A stretch of DNA of 64,000 nt from Sutterella sp047777475 (GCA_047777475.1 JBKEET010000004.1:85915-149914); one strand, 5' to 3'. Shown: positions 21,369 to 30,837, numbered from the stretch's first letter. A program made the numbers and translations. Notes: generated by a model not told the origin, from the letters alone.

Positions 21369-24116
21369 TTAGGCCTTGATGACCTTGACGGCGGTCTTCT
21401 TGTAGTCGGGCTCCTGCGAGATCGGATCCATGGAGTCGATCGTCACCGCATTGCACATGACTTCGGGATCGAAGAAGGCCATCCACGTCGTGCCGCGCGG
21501 CATGAAGTTGCGCGACTGCGTTTCCACTTTAGCCTTGGTTTCGCCGTGGCGGCTCCGCACAATGACCGTGTCGCCGCGGCGGATGCCGCGCGCCTCGGCG
21601 TCCTTCGGGTTCATGTAGAGGCGAGCAGGGCCGGTGGCGCGGTGGATCTCAGGGACGCGGTCCGTCATCGAGCCGGTGTGCCACTGCTCGAGGATGCGGC
21701 CAGTGCAGAGCCACAGGTCATAGTTGGCATCGGGCTGCTCGACCGGGTCCATGTACGGGCGGAAGAAGATCTTGGCCTTGCCGGGCAGGGGCTTCGGGGT
21801 CTTGTCGGTGACGCCCGAGAGGTTGCCGGTCGGCGTCGCCTTCATGAGCGGGCCGTAGAAGAGCTTGCCGTCCTTCACGTACGGGTCGTAGTCCGGGTTG
21901 AAGCGGTACTCGGTTTCCTTGCCGTTGACGACCGGCCACTTCAGGCCGTGGCACTTCTCGTTCATGTAGGTGTCGAAGTCGGCGAGGTCGTGGCCGCCGA
22001 GCGTGAACTGGCGGTACTCGTTGAAGAGCGCCTTCTCGGGGAAGTACGGCAGGCCGAGCGCCTCGCCCGTGGCGTTGCGGCGGCCCTTGTAGAGCGGGTC
22101 GGGCCAGGCGGCCTGGCGGGCGTACTTGTCGGGCGCGAAGAGCACGTCAAAGAGCGTCGCGTTGAGGTCGTAGCCCATGGCCTTGGCGGCTTCGCGCACG
22201 TCGGGCAGGGTGTCGTTCGGGACGCCCTTGAGGGGCTGCGCGCGCCAGACTTCGTCGAGCGTGAAGCGCTTGGCGAACTCCATCATCATCCAGACGTCCG
22301 TGCGGGCCTGGCCGGGCGCCTCGACCGCCTGCTGCCAGCCCTGCGTGCGGCGCTCGGCGTTGCCGTAGAAGCCCCACTTCTCGAAGATCATCGAGCAGGG
22401 GAGCACGAGGTCAGCCGCCTGGGCGGAGTAAGTCGGGTAGGCGTCGGCGACGACCACGAAGTTCTTCGGGTCGCGGAAGGCCTTCACCCAGTGGGTGTTG
22501 TTCGGCGCGGACTGCAGCACATTGACGACCTGCGTCCAGACGAAGTTGATCGAGCCGTCCTCAAGGCCGCGCATGATTTCCATGAGCGAGGCGCCGACCT
22601 TCGGGTTGAGCGTGCCGGCGGGCAGGTGCCAGAGCTTCTCGGCCTTCTCGCGGTGCTTCGGGTTGGCAACGAGCATGTCGGAGGGCAGGCGGTGGCAGAA
22701 AGCGCCCACTTCGCGCGAGGAGCCGCAGGCGGAGGGCTGGCCGGTGAGCGAGAAGGCGCCGCAGCCGGGCAGCGCGTGCTTGCCGAGGAGCAGGTGCATC
22801 GAGTAGACGAGCTCGTTCACCCAGACGCCCCTCTGGTGCTGGTTCATGCCCATGCACCAGAGCGAGAGCAGCTTGTTGTCCTTGAGGCAGACGAGGTCGG
22901 CGAGGTCCATGAGCTGCTTCTTGAAGCTCTCGAGCGACTGGTCGGGGTCGCCCTTGGCGAGCGGCGCGACGAAGTCGAGCGTATAGGGCTCGACGCCCCT
23001 GGCGAATTCCTCGTAGGAGATCTGCCAGTGCTTGCCGGCGCTGCCGCCGTTGTTCTTCTGCTCGACTTCCTGACCGGCCTTGAAGCCCATCGGGCCCATG
23101 GCCGTGCCCTCGGCCTGCGAGAGCTTCACCTTGTGCTGCTTGGCGAGCACGTCGCGCTCGGCGGCGTAGGCGAACTTGTCGGTGTTGGGCAGGCCGTAGC
23201 CGATGTCGGTCACGCCGGTCGCGAAGACGCAGTTCTTCTCGACGTATTCCTTGTTGACCAGGCCGCGGTGGATGATCTCGCGGATGATGAAGTTGAGAAT
23301 GGCGAGGTCCGAGTTGGGCTTGAAGATGATCGTCTCGTCGGCGAGGTCCGAGCTCAGGTTGCGGTAGGTCGTGATGTTGATCACCTTCAGCTTCTTGTCA
23401 GTGATCTTGTGGTTGGCGATGCGCGACCAGAGCACGGGGTGCGCCTCGGCCATGTTGTTGCCCCAGAGCAGGATCGTGTCGGCCTTCTCGAAGTCGGAAT
23501 AGTTGTTCGCGGGCTCGTCGACGCCGAAGACCTGGTAGAAGGCCACCACGGCGGAGGCCATGCAAAGGCGCGCGTTGGGGTCGATGTTGTTCGAGCGGAA
23601 GCCGGCCTTGATGAGCTTGCTTGCCGTGTAGGCCTCGGGAATCGTGTACTGGCCGGAGCCGATGATGGAAACGCCCGCGGGGCCCTTTTCCTTGTAGACG
23701 CGCTTGAACTGGCGGGCCATTTCGTCGAAGGCCTCGTCCCAGGAGACCGCTTCGAACTTGCCGTTCTTGTCGAATTTGCCGTCCTTCTTGCGCATCAGCG
23801 GCTGCGTCAGGCGGTCCTTGCCGTACATGATCTTGGCGTTGAAGTAGCCCTTGACGCAGTTGAGGCCGCGGTTGACGGGCGCGTCCGGATCGCCCTTGGT
23901 GGCGACGACGCGGCCGTCGCGGGTGCCGACGAGCAGGCCGCAGCCCGTGCCGCAGAAGCGGCACACGCCCTTCTGCCAGGCGATGCCCTGGTCGGCCTTC
24001 TGCGCTTCGGCGGCCTCGATCGGGGTGATCGGAATGCCGACCGTCATCGCGGCGCCGGCGGCGATGCCGCTCTTGAGAAGCGCACGGCGGGTTTCGTTCA
24101 CATGGGAAGAGTTCAT
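21369..24116 (-). CDS. napA: NapA, periplasmic nitrate reductase catalytic subunit
   Basis: This 915-residue molybdoenzyme has a Tat signal (NETRRALLKSGIAAGAAMTVG). A 4Fe-4S motif follows (CRFCGTGCGLLVG, last Cys in GLNCVKGYF). The molybdenum-ligand Cys is in ARLCMASAVVAFYQVFG, and the C-terminal molybdopterin-binding domain has HTGSMTDRVPE. It reduces nitrate to nitrite in the periplasm. At 915 residues, with extra loops relative to the roughly 830-residue enterobacterial form, it resembles the longer NapA of Campylobacter- or Wolinella-type nap operons. It is second in the operon, after napD and before napG. Confidence 0.97.
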   Translation of the reverse strand: MNSSHVNETRRALLKSGIAAGAAMTVGIPITPIEAAEAQKADQGIAWQKGVCRFCGTGCGLLVGTRDGRVVATKGDPDAPVNRGLNCVKGYFNAKIMYGKDRLTQPLMRKKDGKFDKNGKFEAVSWDEAFDEMARQFKRVYKEKGPAGVSIIGSGQYTIPEAYTASKLIKAGFRSNNIDPNARLCMASAVVAFYQVFGVDEPANNYSDFEKADTILLWGNNMAEAHPVLWSRIANHKITDKKLKVINITTYRNLSSDLADETIIFKPNSDLAILNFIIREIIHRGLVNKEYVEKNCVFATGVTDIGYGLPNTDKFAYAAERDVLAKQHKVKLSQAEGTAMGPMGFKAGQEVEQKNNGGSAGKHWQISYEEFARGVEPYTLDFVAPLAKGDPDQSLESFKKQLMDLADLVCLKDNKLLSLWCMGMNQHQRGVWVNELVYSMHLLLGKHALPGCGAFSLTGQPSACGSSREVGAFCHRLPSDMLVANPKHREKAEKLWHLPAGTLNPKVGASLMEIMRGLEDGSINFVWTQVVNVLQSAPNNTHWVKAFRDPKNFVVVADAYPTYSAQAADLVLPCSMIFEKWGFYGNAERRTQGWQQAVEAPGQARTDVWMMMEFAKRFTLDEVWRAQPLKGVPNDTLPDVREAAKAMGYDLNATLFDVLFAPDKYARQAAWPDPLYKGRRNATGEALGLPYFPEKALFNEYRQFTLGGHDLADFDTYMNEKCHGLKWPVVNGKETEYRFNPDYDPYVKDGKLFYGPLMKATPTGNLSGVTDKTPKPLPGKAKIFFRPYMDPVEQPDANYDLWLCTGRILEQWHTGSMTDRVPEIHRATGPARLYMNPKDAEARGIRRGDTVIVRSRHGETKAKVETQSRNFMPRGTTWMAFFDPEVMCNAVTIDSMDPISQEPDYKKTAVKVIKA

Positions 24117-24148
24117 GACAGCTATCTCCTGAAGGTATGGGCGGCGGC

Positions 24149-24394
24149 TCAGTGCTCGCTGCCGTCGCCGATGTAATGGTTGATCAGACTGACGTCGATG
24201 ACGCCCTCGGCGGCGCGGATTTTGTTGAAGATGTCCGCTTCGGCCTGTGTGTCGGGGGCTTCGATGACGGCTACGGCGCGCTGCGTGGGACGGTCGATCT
24301 GATGGAGTTCGACGCCCTTGATGGCGCCGATGCGCCCGAGCGTTTCATCGAGCGTCTTCGCGGCAAGCGTGATCACAATGCCGGAATAGTTCAT
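24149..24394 (-). CDS. napD: NapD, Tat proofreading chaperone for NapA
   Basis: The ATG at 24394 has AGGAGA at good spacing and opens an 81-residue protein (MNYSGIVITLAAKTLDETLGR). Its ferredoxin-like pattern and length fit NapD, which binds the NapA signal peptide and delays export until the cofactor is in place. The longer open frame upstream is not used. It is the first gene of the operon (napD-napA-napG-napH-napB), so the operon promoter should lie within 24395-24600; I could not pick a convincing FNR or NarL site there by eye. Confidence 0.88.
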   Translation of the reverse strand: MNYSGIVITLAAKTLDETLGRIGAIKGVELHQIDRPTQRAVAVIEAPDTQAEADIFNKIRAAEGVIDVSLINHYIGDGSEH

Positions 24395-24611
24395 GGGAGT
24401 TTTCTCCTGTGCGCGCGCTGAGAAAGGGGCCTGCGCGCGGGTCTCTGAGCATCTTAGAAAAGCGCTCGCGATCATGTTAAGACGCTGAAAGGGAGAGAAA
24501 AACGGCGCAAAAGGGATGGGGGTTAGCGAGCGGTTTGAGGCTGAAAATTTTTTTGATGCAGCTTTTCGGAGAGGCTTCAAAATTGTTTTTCAAGCGTTTC
24601 CGTTTTCCCTT

Positions 24612-24651
24612 AAAAGAATAGCGCCGATACCCCGCAAGAGGTATCGGCGCT
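24612..24651 (-). terminator. Terminator of the aldo/keto reductase gene
   Basis: AGCGCCGATACC and GGTATCGGCGCT form a perfect 12-bp stem. On the minus strand it is followed by ATTCTTTT. Confidence 0.85.
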
Positions 24652-24683
24652 GTGCCAGTCTTTATACGGTATGCGGCGTCGCG

Positions 24684-25538
24684 TCAGAACGTCACGGTGT
24701 CGGGATGCAGGCCCGAGAAAGAGGTCTGCGTCATCGAGTCGAGCTTCTGCATGTCCTCGTCGGTGAGCTCGAACGAGAAGAGGTCGAGGTCTTCCTTCTG
24801 ATGCTGGATCTCGAGCGCCTTGACGACGGGGAGGACGCCGTGCTGCAGGCACCAGCGCAGCGCGACCTGCGCGCTCGTGACGCCGTGCTTCGCACCGATC
24901 TCAAGGAGCAGCGGGTGCTTGAGCAGGGTGCCGCGCCCGAGCGGGCTCCAGCCCTGGACGGCGATGCCGTTCTTGAGGCAGAAATTGACGGCGGAGAACT
25001 GCGGGTAGCCCGGGTGCACCTCGAGCTGGTTGACCATGGGGCGCACGCTCGCGCGCGCAAGCAGCGGCACCAGGTGGTGCGGCAGGAAGTTCGCCACGCC
25101 GATGGCGCGCACGCGCCCCGCGCGGTAAAGCTCCTCGAAGGCGCGCCAGGTGCCCGCGTTCTGGCTCTGCCAGATCATGGGCTCGCCCTGGGCGGCGGGC
25201 CAGTGGATCAGGAGCAGGTCGAGGTAAGCGGTCTTGAGCTGGTCGATCGTGTCCTGGAACGTCTTCATGACGTCGTCGTAGGAACGGCTCGAGCCCCAGA
25301 TCTTGCTCGTGATGAAAAACTGCTCGCGGGGAATGCCCGAGTCGTGGATCGCGCGGCCGATGGCGCCGGCGTTGGCATAGATCTGCGCCGTGTCGAACTG
25401 GCGGAATCCGAGCTGGATGGCCGACGAGACGGCGCTCTCGAGCGCCGCGTCGTTAGGAACCTGCCAGGTGCCGAAGCCGATGATGGGCATCTGCACGCCG
25501 GAAGCCAGCTCAAGCTTATCGTCCAAAGAGGTGAACAC
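24684..25538 (-). CDS. Aldo/keto reductase
   Basis: This 284-residue TIM-barrel oxidoreductase has the family order: GFGTWQVP, the catalytic Asp and Tyr in FDTAQIYANAG, the catalytic Lys in TSKIWG and the catalytic His in LLIHWP. VEVHPGYPQ-like and WSPLGRG blocks and a C-terminal NADPH-binding region follow. It is closest to 2,5-diketo-gluconate reductase-type enzymes that use NADPH to reduce small aldehydes or ketones. After the Tyr the usual GNE is replaced by ANAG. The start is a GTG with no clear ribosome site, so the exact N-terminus is uncertain. It stands alone. Confidence 0.9.
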   Translation of the reverse strand: MFTSLDDKLELASGVQMPIIGFGTWQVPNDAALESAVSSAIQLGFRQFDTAQIYANAGAIGRAIHDSGIPREQFFITSKIWGSSRSYDDVMKTFQDTIDQLKTAYLDLLLIHWPAAQGEPMIWQSQNAGTWRAFEELYRAGRVRAIGVANFLPHHLVPLLARASVRPMVNQLEVHPGYPQFSAVNFCLKNGIAVQGWSPLGRGTLLKHPLLLEIGAKHGVTSAQVALRWCLQHGVLPVVKALEIQHQKEDLDLFSFELTDEDMQKLDSMTQTSFSGLHPDTVTF

Positions 25539-25752
25539 GATGATTGTCCCAAAGCGCGGCAGATCCGCGCGTCTTGCTGAAGTTGAAGCCTGCAGATTGT
25601 AAAGGAAAATAATTCGCGTTTTTTTGACAAATATCGAAAGCTCTGCTGTCTTTGCCTAGGGTGCGCCGGCGGTTCGGCGCGATCGGGCCGTTGTGCGAAA
25701 ATGCAGGAGTCGCACAACGAGCACAACCAAGACCAAGAGGAAGCACGGCTTT

Positions 25753-26733
25753 ATGGATGAGGAATTCGCTTGCATACTGGCGCTTGCCGCCGTCGCCGCT
25801 TTTGCGCTGGCCTGGCTTTGGCAGAAGCGCCGCACGCAGGGCCCGCGCCGCGTGAAGCCGCCCCGGGGCGAGGCCCGGCGCGTCGAGCGCATCGGCCGGG
25901 CGCCGGCCCGCCTCATGCCGGAGCTTCCGCCGGAGCCGCCCGAACCCGTGCGGCCGAAAGAATTCTTCGGTCCCGGGCGCCCTGTGCTTTTCGAAGGCCT
26001 TTCCGCCGCGGGCGAGCCGCTCTTCCTTATCCAGCGCGCCTTGGCCGAAGGGGGCGAAACCTGGCGCTCGGTGCCGCTGCCGGCCGAGGCGGCCGGGCAG
26101 CTTTCGGCCGTTTTTTCAAGGGCGCCCGCCCTCGCGCATGAGCCTGACGACGGCCTCTCCGGCACGGACTATTTCGTGCGCGTGGTGAGCGACGGCAGCT
26201 GCGAGAGGCTCGCGGCGCTCGATGCCAAGGGCGCCGCGATGGGCGAGCCCTGCAGGGCCGCCGCGCCGAGCGGGGCGGCCGCCTCGCTCATGGAGCCCTC
26301 GCTTCGCGCGCATCCGCTCGAAGAGGAAATCGCCCGCGCGGCCGAGCGGCTCGAGGCGCTGTCGCGGCCCGAGGCGGCGGCCTCCGCCAGGGCGCTCGCA
26401 AAGCGCCTTGCCTCCGACCCGAAGGGCGTGCTCGCCGATGCCGAACAGAAACTTGCAGCGCTGCCCCCGGGCAAGAAGAGCGAAGCGGACGCCTGGGAGC
26501 GCCTTTCGCTCCTGCTCCTTGCGCTCTGCGCCGGGGCCGACCACCTGGCGCTGCAGCGCGCGCTTTCGGCGCTGCGCCGCGAGGCTTCGGGCGCTGCCTT
26601 CGAGAGCGCGATCAAGGCGCCGCTCGATGCGGCCGAGCTCTCGCTCATCCGGCGCGGCGCGCCGCTCGAGACGGCCGTGCGCCTCGGCAAGGACGGCCGC
26701 CCGGCCGAACTTCTCTGGCGCGGCGGTTTTTAA
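25753..26733 (+). CDS. Membrane-anchored protein of unknown function
   Basis: The ATG at 25753 lies about ten bases after AGAGGAAG and gives 326 residues. One N-terminal membrane segment (ACILALAAVAAFALAWLW) is followed by a basic linker, a Pro/Glu-rich stretch (LPPEPPEPVRP) and a soluble Ala/Glu-rich, mostly helical region. I recognise no family. It lies 12 bp before the MazG-like gene, so they are probably co-transcribed, but this gives no functional clue. Confidence 0.6.
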   Translation: MDEEFACILALAAVAAFALAWLWQKRRTQGPRRVKPPRGEARRVERIGRAPARLMPELPPEPPEPVRPKEFFGPGRPVLFEGLSAAGEPLFLIQRALAEGGETWRSVPLPAEAAGQLSAVFSRAPALAHEPDDGLSGTDYFVRVVSDGSCERLAALDAKGAAMGEPCRAAAPSGAAASLMEPSLRAHPLEEEIARAAERLEALSRPEAAASARALAKRLASDPKGVLADAEQKLAALPPGKKSEADAWERLSLLLLALCAGADHLALQRALSALRREASGAAFESAIKAPLDAAELSLIRRGAPLETAVRLGKDGRPAELLWRGGF

Positions 26734-26745
26734 GAGAGGCATGCG

Positions 26746-27153
26746 ATGAAAGGCGGCATATCGGAAGAGACGGCGAAGGCCGTGCTGGCGTTCCGCGACG
26801 AGCGCGACTGGAAGCGCTTCCACAATCCGAAGGACCTTGCGATTTCGCTTTCGCTCGAAGCGGCGGAGCTCCTTGAGCTCTTCCAGTGGTCGGGCAAGGA
26901 CCTTGACGTGCCGGAAAAGCGCGGCCGCATGGCCGAAGAGCTCGCCGACGTGCTGATGTATGCGCTGATGTTCGCCGATGCGGCGGGCATCGACGCCGAC
27001 GCTGCGGTGAGGGAGAAGCTGCGGCGCAACGCCGAGCGCTACCCGGCAGCGCTCTCGCGCGGCTCAAGCGCCAAGTACACGGAGTTGAAGCGCAGGGCGC
27101 GCGCCTCAGCGCTTCGAGCCGATCTGCACGAAGACAAAGCCCGCAAAGATTAA
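26746..27153 (+). CDS. MazG-like nucleotide pyrophosphohydrolase
   Basis: This 135-residue protein has the all-alpha NTP pyrophosphatase pattern: FRDERDWKRFHNPKDLAISLSLEAAELLELFQW (location about residues 16-48) with the metal-binding EAAEL motif, then the second acidic pair in EELADVLMYALMFAD. It resembles the RS21-C6/dCTPase group, which hydrolyses non-canonical or excess dNTPs to the monophosphate. The 3' end overlaps the convergent gene at 27106 by 48 bp. Confidence 0.85.
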   Translation: MKGGISEETAKAVLAFRDERDWKRFHNPKDLAISLSLEAAELLELFQWSGKDLDVPEKRGRMAEELADVLMYALMFADAAGIDADAAVREKLRRNAERYPAALSRGSSAKYTELKRRARASALRADLHEDKARKD

Positions 27154-27675
27154 GAAAAACGCGATCGGCACAAGATCGTCGAGCCCGGCCTGCAGGCACG
27201 AGATGAAGAGCACGGCGCCGGTGAAAAGGAGCAGGATACCGAGCGCCCTGGCGGCGCGGTTCTGCTTCCTCGGGCGGCGCGGCACGCTCGAAGCCGGGGC
27301 GGGCGCGTTGCGGAATTCGTCCGCTACGGAGCGGCGCCGCTGCGGCGCTTCAGCCTGCGGGGGCTCATAGGTTTCGGCAGGCTGCATGACGGAAGGCTCG
27401 GCCTCCGGCTCCGGTTCCGGGTAGGAAGGCACCTGCGCGTCGAGCCTTTCGGCCTGAGCTTCCGCCTTGGCGATGGCGGCTTCCTTGTCGGCTTTGTCGG
27501 CAGCGCTCTGGCGGTAAAGCTCGCCCGCCATGTCGCGCAGCGTGCGCGCTTCGTCCGTGTTGGGGCGGGGCACCGAGGCTCCGCGGGCAAGGTTCCGCTC
27601 GGACTCCTTCTGGATTTTTTCGATGTAGGTGACGAAATCGCCGTCCTTGGGCTGGAATTTAGACGGATCAGTCAT
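27106..27675 (-). CDS. Hypothetical membrane protein with charged N-terminal domain
   Basis: From the ATG at 27675 the protein is about 189 residues. The N-terminal two-thirds is hydrophilic, with a coiled-coil-like stretch (YRQSAADKADKEAAIAKAEA) and a Pro/Glu-rich linker. The last 50 residues form two membrane segments (ALGILLLFTGAVLFISC and LVPIAFFLIFAGFVFVQIG). I recognise no family. The ribosome site is weak, and a TTG at 27702 is an alternative start. It overlaps the MazG-like gene tail to tail. Confidence 0.55.
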   Translation of the reverse strand: MTDPSKFQPKDGDFVTYIEKIQKESERNLARGASVPRPNTDEARTLRDMAGELYRQSAADKADKEAAIAKAEAQAERLDAQVPSYPEPEPEAEPSVMQPAETYEPPQAEAPQRRRSVADEFRNAPAPASSVPRRPRKQNRAARALGILLLFTGAVLFISCLQAGLDDLVPIAFFLIFAGFVFVQIGSKR

Positions 27676-27830
27676 GCGCTGCGCTCTGGTGAAAGAAAAC
27701 AAACAATCTTGAGACCCTTAAAGCATAACGCTTTGCGGGCATTTTTTCGGCCCTTTCCCGGATACGGAAGCGCCCCGTCCCGCGGGCGGCGGGGCAGGGC
27801 GCTGCGGAGAGCTTTTTCCCGGAAGGGCGC

Positions 27831-30665
27831 TCAGGCTTTCACGGGCGCGGGCTCGGCCGCGGCCGCTTCGAGCGTCTCCTTCTCGGCCCTGCGCGCCATG
27901 CGGTCGAGCCTCGGCTTCATGCGCAGCATGCGCATGGCGTTGGCGACCACGATGAGCGTCGTGCCGGTGTCGGCGAAGACGGCCATCCACATCGTCGCGT
28001 AGCCGAGGATCGCGAGGACGGCGAACACCGCCTTCACGACGAGGGCGAACGTGATGTTCTCGACGAGGAGCGCGTAGGTGATCCGCGAGAGCCGCACAAG
28101 CGTCGCGATCGAGGAGATGCGGTCGTCCATCACGGCGATGTCGGCCGCCTCGATGGCGCTGTCCGTGCCGCGCACGCCCATCGCGATGCCGATGTCGGCA
28201 CGGGCGAGCGCCGGCGCATCGTTGATGCCGTCGCCCACCATGGCGACCGGGCCGCGCTCGTGGAGCTCCTCGATTTTCTTGAGCTTGTCTTCGGGAAGCA
28301 GGTCGGAAAAGACGTGCCGGATGCCGACGCGCGCGGCGATGGCCTTGGCCGTCGCGGCGTTGTCGCCCGTGAGCAGGTAGGGCTCGATGCCGGCGGCGCG
28401 CAGCTGGCGGATGCCGGAGGCGGTTTCGGGCTTGAGCGTATCGGCCAGCCCGAAGACGGCGAGCACCCCGAACATGTCGGCGAGCGCCACGCTCGACATG
28501 CCCTGCGCCGAATACTCGGCGAACGCCTCCTTGGCTTTTTCGCCCGCGAGGCCGTGCTCCTCGAGCCAGCGCAGGTTGACGAGGCGAACCTCGCCGCCCG
28601 CGACGCGGCCTTCGACGCCGGCGCCCGGCAGCGCGGTGAACCCTTCGACTTCCTCGGGCTCGATGCCCTGGGCCTTGGCCCAGCGCACGATGGCCTTCGA
28701 GAGCGGATGGCGGTTGGCCGCGGCGAGGCTCGCGGCGAGCTGTGCGGCGCGGCGCCGGTCGCCCGAGACAAAGGTCACGGCCGTCACGTCGGGCTCGCCC
28801 TTGGTGAGCGTGCCCGTCTTGTCAAGGCCGATCGAAACGAGGCGGCGCGCCTGCTCGAGGTAGAGGCCGCCCTTGATGAGGAGGCCGCAGCGCGTGGCGG
28901 TGGCAAGGCCCGAGACGACGGTCACCGGGGTCGAGATCACGAGCGCGCAGGGGCAGGCGATCACGAGCAGGCAGAGGCCCTTGTAGAGCCAGCCGAGCCA
29001 GTCGCCCAGGAAAATCGGCGGCACGACGGCCGTGAGCGCGGCGACCACGAAGACGATCGGCGTGTAGATCTCCGCGAAGCGGTCGACGAAGCGCTGCACG
29101 GGCGCCTTCGAGGCCTGCGCGTTTTCGACGGCGTCGATGATGCGCGCGGTGAGGCTGTCGGAGGCGGCCGACGTGACGCGCACGTCGATCGTGGAGGTGA
29201 GGTTGACGGTGCCGGCCCAGACCGAAGCGCCCGGGCCCTTGTCGGCGGGCACGCTCTCGCCCGTCACCATCGACTGGTCGAGCGACGAGGTGCCTTCTTC
29301 GATCTTGCCGTCGAGCGGCACGCGCTCGCCCGGGGCCACGCGCACCAGGGCGCCCGGCTCCACGGTTTCGCTGCGCACGCGGCGGAATTCGCCGCCAACT
29401 TTAACCAGCGCCGTCTCGGGCGCCACGCTCATGAGGTCGCGGATCGAGCGGCGCGCCTTGGTCATCGAATACTGCTCGAAGGCTTCGCTGATCTCGAAAA
29501 GCACCATCACCATGGCGGCCTCGGGCCAGGCGCCGATCAGCACGGCGCCCGTGACGGCCACGGCCATCAGCGCGTTCATGTTGAGGTGCCCGTGCACCAC
29601 GGCGAGCACGCCGCTCTTGTAGGTCGAAACGCCCGTCATGACGATGGCGATGAGGGCCGGGATGAGCGTCAGCAGCGAGGCGCCGACGCCCGAGACGGGG
29701 AGCAGCTCGGGACGGTATTCCGAGAGCAGGTCGAGAAATTCGGAGAGCAGGGCAATGAGGAGCGCCACGGCGTATTTTTTCCAGGCAATCGGCTCGGCAT
29801 CGTCGGCGGCGGTCTTGCGGACCTTTTCTTCGCTTTCGAAGCCCGCTTCGCGCAGCGCCCCGATCATCGCCGCGGCGTCGGCATCGCTGCCCGTCATCGT
29901 GACCGTGGCCGCGTGCGGGTTGATGACCGCGCCGGTGATGCCCGCTGCGGCGAGCGCCTTGGCGGCGAGGTCGGACTTGGCGCCTTCGGTGAGGCCCTTC
30001 ACCGCGAGCACGATCCTGCGGCGCTCGCTCCTTTTGTCCGGAACGCTGATCCCGATCGAGGCGAGCGCCTCGCGGGCGGGGGCGAGGTCTTCGGCGCGCG
30101 AGAGCGTCACGGTGTGCGCTTTGCTGTCGAACGCCGCCTCCCCGATGCCGGCGCTCTCGAAGGCGCGGCGGATTTTTTCTTCCGCTGCGGCGTCCCCGAG
30201 GCCGGGCACGGCAAGCGCGAGGTCCGAGCTCTTGAGCGAGGCTTCGTAGCCGCAGCCCGCGATCGCCGAGAGGGCCTTTTTCACCGAGGCGGCCGGCAGC
30301 TTGATTTCGCGGCGCACGGTGTTGTAAGCGGCGCCCGTCACGCCGGCTTTCTCAAAAGCCTTGCGGATTTCGCCTTCCTCGACCGGGCAGTCCATGTCGG
30401 GAACCGAAAGGAGGGCGATGGGCTCGAACGGCGCCGAAGCCGGGCTCTCCGTCTTCTCCGCCTTGAGGCGGCAGGCCATGCCGAGTTCCCTGACGGCTTC
30501 CTTGAGCGGCGTCTCGTCCTCGAGCTCATGCTCGACTTCGGCCGTCTTCGAGGCATAATCGAAGCGCACGCGGCGCACGCCCTTGATTTTGCCCAGCTCG
30601 TGCTCGACGCGATTGCCTTCTTGGGGGCAGCACATATCAGGGATGTGAAGTTGGGTGATTTTCAT
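27831..30665 (-). CDS. Zn/Cd/Pb-type P1B ATPase with four HMA-like repeats
   Basis: The ATG at 30665 gives 944 residues. Four HMA-like units precede the membrane domain. Unit 1 has DMCCPQEG, unit 2 has DMDCPVEEG, and units 3 and 4 keep the fold pattern but have lost their cysteines (VPGLGDAAAEEK, VKGLTEGAKSD). The pump core has MTGES, CPCALVISTPVTVVSG, DKTGTLT, the HP pair in RHPLSKAI and VGDGINDAPAL. The CCP-E first motif and the ISTPV sequence after CPC fit the ZntA/CadA group, which exports Zn(II), Cd(II) or Pb(II) from the cytosol. The divergent MerR-type regulator and the 19-bp-spaced operator (30718-30748) show metal-induced control. Confidence 0.93.
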   Translation of the reverse strand: MKITQLHIPDMCCPQEGNRVEHELGKIKGVRRVRFDYASKTAEVEHELEDETPLKEAVRELGMACRLKAEKTESPASAPFEPIALLSVPDMDCPVEEGEIRKAFEKAGVTGAAYNTVRREIKLPAASVKKALSAIAGCGYEASLKSSDLALAVPGLGDAAAEEKIRRAFESAGIGEAAFDSKAHTVTLSRAEDLAPAREALASIGISVPDKRSERRRIVLAVKGLTEGAKSDLAAKALAAAGITGAVINPHAATVTMTGSDADAAAMIGALREAGFESEEKVRKTAADDAEPIAWKKYAVALLIALLSEFLDLLSEYRPELLPVSGVGASLLTLIPALIAIVMTGVSTYKSGVLAVVHGHLNMNALMAVAVTGAVLIGAWPEAAMVMVLFEISEAFEQYSMTKARRSIRDLMSVAPETALVKVGGEFRRVRSETVEPGALVRVAPGERVPLDGKIEEGTSSLDQSMVTGESVPADKGPGASVWAGTVNLTSTIDVRVTSAASDSLTARIIDAVENAQASKAPVQRFVDRFAEIYTPIVFVVAALTAVVPPIFLGDWLGWLYKGLCLLVIACPCALVISTPVTVVSGLATATRCGLLIKGGLYLEQARRLVSIGLDKTGTLTKGEPDVTAVTFVSGDRRRAAQLAASLAAANRHPLSKAIVRWAKAQGIEPEEVEGFTALPGAGVEGRVAGGEVRLVNLRWLEEHGLAGEKAKEAFAEYSAQGMSSVALADMFGVLAVFGLADTLKPETASGIRQLRAAGIEPYLLTGDNAATAKAIAARVGIRHVFSDLLPEDKLKKIEELHERGPVAMVGDGINDAPALARADIGIAMGVRGTDSAIEAADIAVMDDRISSIATLVRLSRITYALLVENITFALVVKAVFAVLAILGYATMWMAVFADTGTTLIVVANAMRMLRMKPRLDRMARRAEKETLEAAAAEPAPVKA

Positions 30666-30717
30666 AACGGATGCTTTCCAACAGTCGGGAACGGTTCTCA
30701 TTCCCTTGACACTGAGC

Positions 30718-30748
30718 ATTACACACCCTGAAGCAACTACAGGGTCAA
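30718..30748 (-). promoter_or_regulatory. MerR-type metal-responsive promoter of the Zn/Cd/Pb ATPase gene
   Basis: On the minus strand TTGACC (30743-30748) and TGTAAT (30718-30723) are separated by 19 bp, the over-long spacing that MerR activators correct by twisting DNA. The spacer carries the dyad ACCCT...AGGGT (30725-30745), the usual half-sites of ZntR, CadR and PbrR operators. Confidence 0.85.
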
Positions 30749-30837
30749 GAGGGTTGTGCCATAATTTTGTGAAAAGCCCGAAAGACGTCATTGTCAGGGG
30801 TTTCCCCTGCGCTCTTTAGGGATTTCGGACACCAGCT

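Noticed and set aside
24395..24600. FNR box for the nap operon
   Set aside because: No TTGAT-N4-ATCAA or close match could be found by eye; a matrix search would be needed.
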